In this document: positions 1 to 5,937 of the stretch, in pieces | Layout: each line of letters begins with the position of its first letter | Numbering within the stretch: the first letter of the stretch is position 1 | Source: Prevotellaceae bacterium | GTDB taxonomy: Bacteria; Bacteroidota; Bacteroidia; Bacteroidales; UBA932 | Direction of reading: 5' to 3' | Length of the DNA stretch: 8,716 nt | NCBI GenBank assembly: GCA_031267855.1 | Contig: JAIRYH010000143.1 | Location: forward strand, 1-8,716 | The notes under the pieces: generated by a model | Told to the model about the DNA's origin: nothing | Database searches by the model: none | The model's input: the letters and a program-made list of their open reading frames with translations, nothing else | Position numbers and translations under genes: made by a program

Positions 1-66
1 ATGCCCGAGCCTTTCATGGAGCGGTATAAGAACGTCCCCGCACGGGAAGCCGGAGGGCTGTGTTAA
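1..66 (+). CDS. possible 3' end of an upstream gene (partial)
   Basis: Frame 1 is open from the window edge to a TAA at 64-66 and encodes 21 residues ending in PAREAGGLC. If real, this is the C-terminus of a gene that begins outside the window. Its base composition resembles the coding DNA downstream, and the sequence turns AT-rich straight after the TAA, as expected at a gene end. No family is recognisable in so short a piece. Frame 2 is also open, to position 97, but its translation is rich in Ser, Cys and Trp and looks less like protein. The call rests only on the open frame and the composition change. Confidence 0.35.
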   Translation: MPEPFMERYKNVPAREAGGLC

Positions 67-135
67 ATCCATGGACGGTAATCGTGAAAAATGTTAAATA
101 ATTTGCTTTTCCGGTGGTAAGTTAATTTATTATTG

Positions 136-143
136 TATCTTTG
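136..143 (+). promoter_or_regulatory. Bacteroidetes-type -7 promoter box (TATCTTTG)
   Basis: TATCTTTG matches the Bacteroidetes primary-sigma -7 consensus TAnnTTTG exactly. A TTTG lies at 102-105, but it is about 30 bp upstream, too far for the usual -33 element, so the promoter is only partly supported. A start near 150 would give a leader of roughly 165 nt before the gene at 315. A 12-bp copy of this motif and its 5' flank recurs 34 bp downstream. Confidence 0.5.
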
Positions 144-169
144 TCGCCTGAACAATCGAGTTTGTATTG

Positions 170-177
170 TATCTTTC
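170..177 (+). promoter_or_regulatory. second -7-like box (TATCTTTC) in a direct repeat
   Basis: TATCTTTC matches TAnnTTTG at all but the last base. It belongs to a 12-bp perfect direct repeat, TATTGTATCTTT, found at 131-142 and again at 165-176. The duplication could give tandem start sites for the downstream gene, or only one copy may be active. A TTTG at 140-143 lies 26 bp upstream, slightly beyond the normal spacing for a -33 element. Confidence 0.3.
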
Positions 178-314
178 TTGGTCATGTTGTGCCCTGCCTC
201 TGTTAGACAGGTTTTCCCAACGCCCGAATCGACATCAAAATCAACTTTCTTGTTTACAATATTAACAAGTCGCGAAGGTGTGCGCTGCAATTATCGTGAC
301 GCATTTGTACAGGT

Positions 315-1430
315 ATGATGAAATCGTTTTTCATAGGTGACAGGGAAATCAGGCTGCCGATCATTCAGGGCGGCATGGGGGTGGGGGTATCCCTCTCCGG
401 GCTGGCTTCGGCTGTTGCCAATGAAGGTGGAATAGGCGTAATATCGTGTGCCGGCCTGGGACTCATTCACAGCGGACATGGCAATTTTCTTCAAAACTGT
501 ATCTGGGGACTGAAAGAGGAACTGCGGCTGGCGCGGGAAAAGACAAAAGGAATGATCGGCGTAAACATCATGGTAGCCCTGTCCAATTTTTCGGATATGG
601 CGCGTACGGCAATAGCCGAAAAGGTGGATGTCATCTTTTCCGGGGCATGCCTTCCGCTGGACTTGCCTTCCTTTCAAACTTCCGGCAGCAAAACGAAGCT
701 GGTGCCCATCGTTTCGTCGGCGCGCGCGGCCAGGATTATCTGCGAAAAATGGCATAAGAATCATCATTACCTGCCGGACGCCAGTGTGGTGGAGGGGCCG
801 AAAGCCGGAGGGCATTTAGGCTTCAGGAAGGAGCAGATCAGCGATCAGTCGTATGCGCTTGAAAAAATAGTTCCGGAAGTTCTGAAAACCGCTGCCGCGT
901 ACAAAGAAATAAAGGCAATACCGGTTATAGCCGCAGGAGGCATATCGTCGGGAGGCGATATGTACCGCTTCATAGAGATGGGCGCCTCGGCGGTGCAGAT
1001 GGGCACCATATTTGTTACCACCGATGAATGTGACGCATCGGACGCCTTCAAGCAGGTTTACCTCGCCGCACAGCAGGACGATCTCCAGATTATAAACAGT
1101 CCGGTAGGCATGCCCGGCCGTGCGGTTAAGAGTGAATTTCTCAGGCGGGTTGCGCTCGGGCTGGAAACCCCCAAAAGCTGTCCCGTACACTGCATAAAGA
1201 CCTGCGATTATACCCGGAGTCCCTACTGTATCATGAAAGCGCTGTTCAGTGCGGCGAAGGGAAATATGGAACAGGGGTATGCCTTTGCCGGCATCAACGC
1301 CCATCTGGCATGGAAAATAAGCAGCGTGAAGGAAGTCATAGCTGCCCTGAAGCGGGAATTTGCCATGGCTGAAAGCCTCGCCATGCAGGCATCCCTGACC
1401 GTTCCGGACGATGACGGAACCAAAGAATAA
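315..1430 (+). CDS. nitronate monooxygenase family protein (FMN-dependent TIM barrel)
   Basis: This 371-residue protein belongs to the 2-nitropropane dioxygenase / nitronate monooxygenase group, soluble FMN enzymes that typically oxidise alkyl nitronates; the related enoyl-ACP reductase FabK shares the fold. Visible family marks are the N-terminal PIIQGGMGVGVS (residues 15-26), GPKAGGHLG (161-169) with the conserved His167, the barrel motif IAAGGIS (205-211), and GASAVQMGTIF (223-233), where FMN phosphate normally binds. Residues 289-305 carry four cysteines spaced CX3CX3CX7C, typical of one subgroup and suggestive of a metal or Fe-S site. The start at 315 is followed at once by a second ATG at 318; AGG at 311-313 sits better for 318, which would give an N-terminus of MKSFFIGD. 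The substrate cannot be read from sequence. The cold-shock gene follows after 29 bp. Confidence 0.85.
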   Translation: MMKSFFIGDREIRLPIIQGGMGVGVSLSGLASAVANEGGIGVISCAGLGLIHSGHGNFLQNCIWGLKEELRLAREKTKGMIGVNIMVALSNFSDMARTAIAEKVDVIFSGACLPLDLPSFQTSGSKTKLVPIVSSARAARIICEKWHKNHHYLPDASVVEGPKAGGHLGFRKEQISDQSYALEKIVPEVLKTAAAYKEIKAIPVIAAGGISSGGDMYRFIEMGASAVQMGTIFVTTDECDASDAFKQVYLAAQQDDLQIINSPVGMPGRAVKSEFLRRVALGLETPKSCPVHCIKTCDYTRSPYCIMKALFSAAKGNMEQGYAFAGINAHLAWKISSVKEVIAALKREFAMAESLAMQASLTVPDDDGTKE

Positions 1431-1459
1431 AATTAAATTATAAACCTTAAAATATCACA

Positions 1460-1915
1460 ATGCCTATGGCTATATCATTTAACAAAAGAGAACTGGAAAA
1501 GAAAAGGGAACAGAAAAGACAGGAAAAGCAAAAACGCAGGGAAGAGCGCAAGGCGAGCGGCGGCAGCGCTTCCTTTGAAGACATGATTGCTTACGTCGAT
1601 GAAAACGGCGTTATAACCAACACGCCGCCCGACCGGGAAAATAAACCGAAAATTGAAGCGGAAGATATCGCCATATCCACCCCGAAGAAAGAAGATGTGG
1701 AAGCGCCCGTATTGAACGGTCGCGTGGAGTATTTTAATTCTAACAAGGGATATGGTTTTATCAAGCACACGGACAGTACGGAAAAATATTTTTTCCATGT
1801 CAGTAACGCCCCGGATTTCATAACGGAAGGAAATATAGTAACATTCGAGTTGGCGCGTGGTCGAAAAGGCATGGATGCCGTAAAGATTACGCTTACCGGC
1901 GAGAACAAACAATAA
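1460..1915 (+). CDS. cold-shock-domain protein with charged N-terminal extension
   Basis: This 151-residue protein ends in a single cold-shock domain (about 86-147), an OB fold that binds single-stranded RNA or DNA. RNP1 is KGYGFIKH (96-103) and RNP2 is YFFHVSN (110-116), both with their aromatic residues intact. Classic CspA proteins are about 70 residues, so half of this one is extension. Residues 8-31 are almost entirely Lys, Arg, Glu and Gln, a likely charged helix that could bind RNA or ribosomes. Residues 35-82 are acidic and probably disordered. ATGs at 1460 and 1466 are both possible starts; neither has a Shine-Dalgarno, and the leader is AT-rich. The RRM gene follows after 25 bp on the same strand, so the two are probably co-transcribed. 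An RNA chaperone role is inferred from the domain. Confidence 0.85.
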   Translation: MPMAISFNKRELEKKREQKRQEKQKRREERKASGGSASFEDMIAYVDENGVITNTPPDRENKPKIEAEDIAISTPKKEDVEAPVLNGRVEYFNSNKGYGFIKHTDSTEKYFFHVSNAPDFITEGNIVTFELARGRKGMDAVKITLTGENKQ

Positions 1916-1940
1916 TTAACAATATTAATAAAAAAAACAA

Positions 1941-2279
1941 ATGAACATTTTTGTATCAAATCTAAGTTTTAGCACAACAAGCGAAAGCTTACAGGAACTA
2001 TTTGCAGCGCATGGCGAAGTAACATCCGCCAAGGTCATCACAGACAGGGAAACCGGAAGGTCACGCGGATTCGGTTTCGTAGAAATGTCTGATGATGCGG
2101 AAGGTCAAAATGCCATTTCAGCATTGAATGAAACGGATTTTGAAGGTAAAACAATCGGCGTAAACGTGGCGCGTCCCAAAACCGGGAAAAGCGGCGGCGG
2201 GTACAACAGCCGCGGCGGAAACGGCGGATACAACAGCCGTAAAAGCAGCGGCGGCGGGTACGGCAGAAACCGTTATTAA
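1941..2279 (+). CDS. RRM-domain RNA-binding protein with glycine-rich tail
   Basis: This 112-residue protein has one RNA recognition motif (about 2-78). RNP2 is IFVSNL (3-8) and RNP1 is RGFGFVEM (42-49), with the Phe residues that stack on RNA bases. Residues 83-112 form a low-complexity tail of Gly, Tyr, Asn, Ser and Arg in which GGYNSR occurs twice and GGGY recurs, similar to the RGG-type tails of cyanobacterial and Bacteroidetes single-RRM proteins. At DNA level AGCGGCGGCGGGTAC is repeated exactly at 2190-2204 and 2247-2261, so the tail may have grown by duplication. The start has an A-rich leader instead of a Shine-Dalgarno. It is the last gene before a strong terminator and probably acts with the upstream cold-shock protein in RNA binding; its targets are unknown. 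Confidence 0.9.
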   Translation: MNIFVSNLSFSTTSESLQELFAAHGEVTSAKVITDRETGRSRGFGFVEMSDDAEGQNAISALNETDFEGKTIGVNVARPKTGKSGGGYNSRGGNGGYNSRKSSGGGYGRNRY

Positions 2280-2298
2280 TCCGGAAGCAGTTTGCAGG

Positions 2299-2338
2299 GA
2301 ACGGGAAAGCACAGGCAGTGCTTTCCCGTTCTTTTTTT
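2299..2338 (+). terminator. rho-independent terminator after the RRM gene
   Basis: A perfect 14-bp stem pairs 2299-2312 (GAACGGGAAAGCAC) with 2318-2331 around a 5-nt loop, followed by seven T residues at 2332-2338. It starts 20 bp after the RRM stop and ends next to the last codon of the convergent polA gene. The T-tract lies on the plus-strand side only. The minus-strand exit after the hairpin is not T-rich, so it should stop rightward transcription strongly and polA transcription less well. Confidence 0.93.
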
Positions 2339-2339
2339 A

Positions 2340-5186
2340 TCAGTGCGCCTCCAGCCAGTTGTTGCCGGTGCCCATTTCCACAAGCAGCGGGACTTTTAAT
2401 GCTGCGGCGTTTTCCATTTCGTACTGCACGATTTTTTTCACTTCGTCCAGTTCCGGATGGTAGACGTCGAGCACCAGCTCGTCGTGTACCTGCAGGATCA
2501 TGCGCGATTGGAGGCGGCGTTGCCGCAGCTGTTCCTGCACCTTTATCATGGCGATTTTGATGATGTCGGCGGCAGAGCCCTGGACAGGCGTGTTGATGGC
2601 ATTGCGCTGTGCATAGTTGCGGATGGTCATGTTGCGGGAATGGATGTCCCGCAATTTGCGGATGCGTCCGAAGAGGGTCGTTACATAGCCTTTCTGCCCG
2701 GCGAGGAGAATGGCTTTGTCCATATATTTCTTTACATCGGGGTACGTTGCAAAGTAACCGTCAATCAATTTTTTTGCTTCTTCCCGCGAAACCCGCAGCT
2801 GCTGCGCCAGTCCGAAATGCGATATGCCGTAAATAATGCCGAAGTTAGCGATTTTTGCCTGCCGGCGCTGTTCGCGCGTCACCTGTTCGAGCGGTTCGCG
2901 GAATATTTTTGCAGCGGTGGCGGTGTGTATGTCTTCGTTGCGGGCAAAAGCGTCGAGCATGTCCCGGTCTGCACTCAGGTGCGCCATCAGGCGAAGTTCT
3001 ATCTGCGAATAATCTACCGAAAGGAGCACGTGCTGCGCGTCGCCGGCGATAAATGCCTTGCGGATTTCGCGGCCGTTTTCATCGCGTATCGGAATATTCT
3101 GCAGATTGGGATTATTGGAGCTCAGGCGTCCGGTTGAAGTGACAAACTGGTTGTAGGTGGTATGGATTTTCCCGGTACGTTTGTTGACCAGCTCCGGCAG
3201 CGTTTCGATGTAGCCCGAAAGCAGTTTATGCAATGACCGGAACGCTAAAATTTTTGCAATGATCGGATGTGTGTTCGCCAGCGCCTGCAAGGTCTTTTCG
3301 TCGGTGGCATATTGTTTGGTGGGCGTCTTTTTCGGGTGCGGCAGTTGCAGTTTCTCAAACAGCACAATCCCCAGCTGCTTCGGCGACGAAATATTCAATT
3401 CCGGCACGCCTGCCAGTTCCTTAATCTCCCTGTCGTATTCCCGCAGCTGTGCCTGCATTTCTTTGCCGTATTCATGCAATGCCGTGACGTCGATTTTCAC
3501 GCCTTCGAACTCCATGTCGGCGAGCACGTATACCAGCGGCATTTCAATGGTTTTGTAGAGGTCGAACAGGTTGTTTTTGATCAGTTCGTTTTCCAGGAGC
3601 GGCTTCAATTGCCACGTGATGTCGGCGTCTTCGGCGGCGTAGGATGCAATTTCTTCCAGCGGCACCTGCGACATGGAGCCTTGCCGGGCGCCCCTTTTCC
3701 CGATGAGTTCTTCGATTTCCACCGGCTGGTAGTGCAGGTAGGCATGACTCAGCGCCGTCATGTTGTGGCTGCTTTCGGGATCAAGGAGGTAGTGCATGAG
3801 CATCGTGTCGTACAGGAATCCCCGCACTTCAATGTCATACTGTTTCAGCATCAGGATGTCGAATTTTATGTTTTGCCCGATTTTCGGCTTGTCTTCCTGC
3901 TCGAACAGCGGTTTCAGGGGTTGCAGCATTTTCTTCGCCGCTTCCCTGCCGGCGGGCACCGGCACATACCAGCCTTCGTGCGCCGCCACCGAAAAGGACA
4001 ATCCCACAAGTTCGCTTTGCATGGGCTCAAGGCCGGTGGTTTCCGTGTCGAAGCAAAACAGTGCGCTTTCCTGCAATGCCTGCGCCAGGGCTTTTATTTC
4101 CGCTTCGCTTTGGGCAATCCGGTAGTGGTGCGGCGTGTCCGAAACGGTTGCATAATCCGTAACAACAGCCGCGGGTGCCACCGGGGCGGGCTCCACGGGC
4201 GCCTCGCCGAACAGGTTCAGCTGCCGGGACGCTGCGGGTTTTGCCGGAGCGGCCGGATTGGCCGGTCCTCCGCCCAGCACCGGCAGAAGCGGCATCAGCG
4301 AAGCAAATTCATATTCGGCAAACAGTTTTTTCAGCCGTTCCGTATCCGGCCGGCAGACGGCTGCGGCTTCTTCGCTCCATTCAAGGGGAACATGCGTGTC
4401 GATGGTCACAAGCATCTTCGACAGCGGCAGGCGTTCCCTGGCGGCTTCCACGGCCGCGCGCTGTTTTTCGGGCAGCGCCGCCACATGTAGCAGCATGTTT
4501 TCGACGCTGCCGTATTCCGCAATCAGTTTCTTGGCGCGCACTTCGCCGATGCCTTCCACGCCGGGGATATTGTCGGAAGCGTCGCCCCACAGGGTCAACA
4601 CGTCAATCACCTGTTCGGGACGCTCGATGGTATATTTGGCTTTGATTTCGCTGACGCCGATTTTTTCCAGCGACGAGCTTGCGTGCTGCGGCCTGCATAT
4701 CACGATATGCCCGGACACCAGTTGCCCGTAGTCCTTGTCGGGCGTAACCATGAATACGTCGTAGCCTTTCCGCTCCGCCTGCTTGGCGATGGTGCCGATC
4801 ACATCGTCGGCCTCGTAGCCGTCCTTGCAAATCACCGGGATGTGAAATGCCGAAAGTATTTCTTTCACCACCGGCAGCGACGCCTTAATCACTTCGGGCG
4901 TTTCCTGCCGGTTGGCTTTGTAGAGGGGATATCGCTCATGCCTGAATGTTTTCCCGCCGGGATCAAACACCGCGATAAAGTGCGTGGGCTTTTCCTGTTG
5001 CAGCATATCTATCAGCAGCCGCGTGAAGCCGAAGATAGCCGATGTATCCACGCCCGCAGACGTTATGATCGGTCGTTTGATAAATGCATAATAGGCGCGG
5101 TAGATCATCGCATGCCCGTCAATCAGGTAAAAGCGCCCGGCCCCGCGCGACCCGCCGGACGCATCAAAAGAAATGGTTGCATTCAT
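2340..5186 (-). CDS. polA: DNA polymerase I with 5' nuclease and active proofreading domains
   Basis: This 948-residue protein (928 in E. coli) fills gaps and removes RNA primers in replication and repair. The 5' nuclease domain (about 18-305) keeps its acidic metal ligands: Asp23, Asp75, the EADD cluster at 125-128, Asp150/Asp152 and Asp202/Asp205. The 3'-5' exonuclease (about 352-540) has all proofreading residues: Asp380, Glu382, Asp443, Tyr516 and Asp520. The polymerase domain (about 541-948) shows motif A DYSQIELR (725-732), the O-helix Lys778, Phe782 and Tyr786, and motif C HDE (901-903). A Pro/Ala-rich linker (305-345) carries QLNLF at 322-326, like a sliding-clamp-binding motif. The ATG at 5186-5184 is the only usable start: an in-frame TGA lies two codons upstream. 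It adds 17 residues before the first conserved strand. This start codon is inside a heptad repeat array. polA probably shares a transcript with queD. Confidence 0.97.
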   Translation of the reverse strand: MNATISFDASGGSRGAGRFYLIDGHAMIYRAYYAFIKRPIITSAGVDTSAIFGFTRLLIDMLQQEKPTHFIAVFDPGGKTFRHERYPLYKANRQETPEVIKASLPVVKEILSAFHIPVICKDGYEADDVIGTIAKQAERKGYDVFMVTPDKDYGQLVSGHIVICRPQHASSSLEKIGVSEIKAKYTIERPEQVIDVLTLWGDASDNIPGVEGIGEVRAKKLIAEYGSVENMLLHVAALPEKQRAAVEAARERLPLSKMLVTIDTHVPLEWSEEAAAVCRPDTERLKKLFAEYEFASLMPLLPVLGGGPANPAAPAKPAASRQLNLFGEAPVEPAPVAPAAVVTDYATVSDTPHHYRIAQSEAEIKALAQALQESALFCFDTETTGLEPMQSELVGLSFSVAAHEGWYVPVPAGREAAKKMLQPLKPLFEQEDKPKIGQNIKFDILMLKQYDIEVRGFLYDTMLMHYLLDPESSHNMTALSHAYLHYQPVEIEELIGKRGARQGSMSQVPLEEIASYAAEDADITWQLKPLLENELIKNNLFDLYKTIEMPLVYVLADMEFEGVKIDVTALHEYGKEMQAQLREYDREIKELAGVPELNISSPKQLGIVLFEKLQLPHPKKTPTKQYATDEKTLQALANTHPIIAKILAFRSLHKLLSGYIETLPELVNKRTGKIHTTYNQFVTSTGRLSSNNPNLQNIPIRDENGREIRKAFIAGDAQHVLLSVDYSQIELRLMAHLSADRDMLDAFARNEDIHTATAAKIFREPLEQVTREQRRQAKIANFGIIYGISHFGLAQQLRVSREEAKKLIDGYFATYPDVKKYMDKAILLAGQKGYVTTLFGRIRKLRDIHSRNMTIRNYAQRNAINTPVQGSAADIIKIAMIKVQEQLRQRRLQSRMILQVHDELVLDVYHPELDEVKKIVQYEMENAAALKVPLLVEMGTGNNWLEAH
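4209..4223 (-). other. possible sliding-clamp-binding motif (QLNLF) encoded in polA
   Basis: PolA residues 322-326 read QLNLF, which fits the bacterial beta-clamp-binding consensus QLxLF. It lies in a flexible Pro/Ala-rich linker between the 5' nuclease and exonuclease domains, where it would be exposed. Function is inferred from motif and position only. Confidence 0.45.
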
Positions 5187-5225
5187 TATTCACTTTTCAC
5201 TTTTCATTATTCACTTTTCACTTTC
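5184..5225 (-). repeat. heptad tandem array overlapping the polA start codon
   Basis: Six 7-bp units lie in perfect register on the plus strand: CATTATT, CACTTTT, CACTTTT, CATTATT, CACTTTT, CACTTTC. They form two copies of a 21-bp higher-order unit (one CATTATT then two CACTTTT), differing only at the last base. Read on the minus strand, the unit at 5184-5190 is AATAATG, whose ATG is the polA start. The matching AATAATG 21 bp upstream offers a second ATG (5207-5205) in the same frame, which gives MKSEK and a TGA one codon short of the real start. The array is also the only sequence immediately upstream of polA that could act as its ribosome binding region. Confidence 0.93.
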
Positions 5226-5241
5226 AAGGCCTCTCCCCCAA

Positions 5242-5263
5242 CCCCTCTCCTGAAGGAGAGGGG
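5242..5263. repeat. GC-rich palindrome between the two heptad arrays
   Basis: CCCCTCTCC at 5242-5250 pairs perfectly with 5255-5263 around a TGAA loop. With the CCTCTCCCCCAA just upstream, this resembles REP-like intergenic elements of the form CCTCTCCCCCAACCCCTCTCC that I recall from several bacterial phyla; I could not search. There is no T-tract on either side, so it is not an intrinsic terminator, though within the queD-polA transcript it would form a stable hairpin. It is GC-rich between two AT-rich arrays. Confidence 0.75.
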
Positions 5264-5291
5264 GGCGCGACAAGCGAACAGCGGCGTCTTT

Positions 5292-5334
5292 CAACTTTTC
5301 ACTTTTCACTTTTCACTTCTCACTTTTCACTTTT
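5292..5334 (-). repeat. heptad tandem array overlapping the queD stop codon
   Basis: This array holds one 8-bp variant (CAACTTTT, 5292-5299) followed by five heptads: CACTTTT, CACTTTT, CACTTCT, CACTTTT, CACTTTT (5300-5334). It has the same family and orientation as the array at polA, separated by 66 bp that include the GC-rich palindrome. On the minus strand it encodes the final Lys, most of the preceding Glu and the TGA stop (5329-5327) of queD. Confidence 0.93.
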
Positions 5335-5761
5335 CCGTCCATTCCGCATACGAGGTAGCTGTTTCGTACAGCCTGACGCTGTGCAGCGACACCTTGCCGG
5401 GCAAGGCGGCTTGCAGGATGTCCGCAAAAGCAATCACCATATTTTCGCAGGTCGGCTGGTACGGCACGCATACCACCTTCTCATACGCGGCCTGCAGTTC
5501 GGCTGCCAGCGGCGCATCGCTGCGCAGCAGCAGCGCATGATCCAGGCGGTCGATAATGAGGCGGTGCACCATATTTTTCAGCTCCGTGAAATCCATAACC
5601 ATGCCGTATTTCGGATGGGAAGGATCGGTTTCCGGCACGCCTTTCACCGTTACATAAAGGATATAGGAATGTCCGTGGATATGGCGGCATTTTCCGTCGT
5701 AGCCCGGCAGTGCGTGCGCCATCTCAAAAGTAAATTTCCTGGTTAACCGGATTGTTGTCAT
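5327..5761 (-). CDS. queD: 6-carboxy-5,6,7,8-tetrahydropterin synthase (QueD)
   Basis: This 144-residue protein is of the PTPS/QueD family, which converts 7,8-dihydroneopterin triphosphate to 6-carboxytetrahydropterin, an early step toward preQ0 and queuosine. Zinc ligands are His16, His29 and His31, and the CX3HGH arrangement with Cys25 marks it as QueD rather than the eukaryotic synthase. Catalytic Asp74-His75 sit in RLDHALLL, the PTCEN motif is at 103-107, and Glu133 lies in LYETATS and should bind the pterin. No other queuosine gene is in the window. The ATG at 5761-5759 has no clear Shine-Dalgarno but follows an A-rich tract. polA begins 140 bp downstream on the same strand with no terminator between. 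The last two residues and the stop come from repeat DNA. An internal position as 6-pyruvoyltetrahydropterin synthase is less likely given the motif. Confidence 0.93.
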   Translation of the reverse strand: MTTIRLTRKFTFEMAHALPGYDGKCRHIHGHSYILYVTVKGVPETDPSHPKYGMVMDFTELKNMVHRLIIDRLDHALLLRSDAPLAAELQAAYEKVVCVPYQPTCENMVIAFADILQAALPGKVSLHSVRLYETATSYAEWTEK

Positions 5762-5778
5762 ACTCGTTTTTTCTGCGG

Positions 5779-5786
5779 CAAAGATA
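5779..5786 (-). promoter_or_regulatory. -7 promoter box for queD-polA (TATCTTTG)
   Basis: The minus strand reads TATCTTTG, an exact TAnnTTTG match, 17 bp before the queD ATG. This would give a very short leader of about 10-15 nt. I see no clear TTTG at -33; that space is occupied by a degenerate GAATTAG-type repeat. No comparable motif lies in the queD-polA gap, so this may drive both genes. Confidence 0.6.
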
Positions 5787-5793
5787 CGAATAA

Positions 5794-5831
5794 GAATTAG
5801 GAATAATTAGGAATTGGGAATTAAGAATGGC
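5794..5831. repeat. degenerate GAATTAG-type heptad repeat
   Basis: Five units start with GAAT: GAATTAG (5794-5800), a 10-bp variant GAATAATTAG (5801-5810), GAATTGG (5811-5817), GAATTAA (5818-5824) and GAATGGC (5825-5831). It is decayed compared with the other arrays and has a different sequence, but keeps the 7-bp step. It occupies the expected -33 region of the queD promoter. Confidence 0.65.
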
Positions 5832-5923
5832 GAACCGGGGAACGGCCGGTTTGATTTCGAATCTGCCTTGAACTTGCCGTTGCCCTGACGCTTGAATCCG
5901 TGTCCCATGTTTATTTTTTTTAC
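5832..5923. other. central part of the divergent promoter region
   Basis: This stretch separates the leftward queD and rightward DUF-gene promoters. It contains a 6-bp inverted repeat, AACCGG at 5833-5838 against CCGGTT at 5846-5851 with a 7-nt loop. It also has a T-run at 5911-5921. A frame open from a TTG at 5892 joins the downstream gene but adds an atypical segment, so I do not treat it as coding. Confidence 0.4.
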
Positions 5924-5931
5924 TACCTTTG
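5924..5931 (+). promoter_or_regulatory. -7 promoter box (TACCTTTG) for the 770-residue gene
   Basis: TACCTTTG matches TAnnTTTG exactly and lies 38 bp before the ATG at 5970. A start near 5937 gives a leader of about 33 nt. No good -33 TTTG is visible: the upstream 20 bp are mainly a T-run. Confidence 0.65.
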
Positions 5932-5937
5932 CCGGTC

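Larger units (their letters stand above)
67..314. other. intergenic leader region upstream of the nitronate monooxygenase-family gene
   Basis: This 248-bp AT-rich gap holds two promoter-like motifs (listed separately) and a small inverted repeat, CTTGTT at 249-254 against AACAAG at 264-269 with a 9-nt spacer, which could be an operator or chance. A 61-codon TTG-started frame on the plus strand (133-318) and a 75-codon TTG-started frame on the minus strand (63-290) cross it. Neither has a ribosome binding site or a recognisable motif, so I do not call them genes. No RNA gene was seen. Confidence 0.5.

Noticed and set aside
249..269. Inverted repeat CTTGTT/AACAAG as an operator
   Set aside because: Six base pairs with a 9-nt spacer is easily chance in AT-rich DNA and has no known regulator match.
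133..318. 61-codon frame upstream of and overlapping the nitronate monooxygenase-family gene
   Set aside because: TTG start, overlaps the promoter box itself, and no Shine-Dalgarno or conserved motif.
3267..4490. 407-codon open frame on the plus strand, antisense to polA
   Set aside because: The minus strand encodes a complete polymerase I with all catalytic residues through this interval. The antisense translation is rich in Phe, His, Gln and Arg, as expected for the complement of a GC-rich gene, and shows no motif.
5242..5263. Rho-independent terminator between queD and polA
   Set aside because: The stem is good but neither side has a T-tract, and a terminator would separate polA from the only promoter seen for it.
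5084..5746. Open frame with alternating Phe, Thr, His, Ser and Leu across the heptad arrays, antisense to queD and polA
   Set aside because: The pattern is just the translation of CACTTTT units, and it overlaps two well-supported genes on the other strand.
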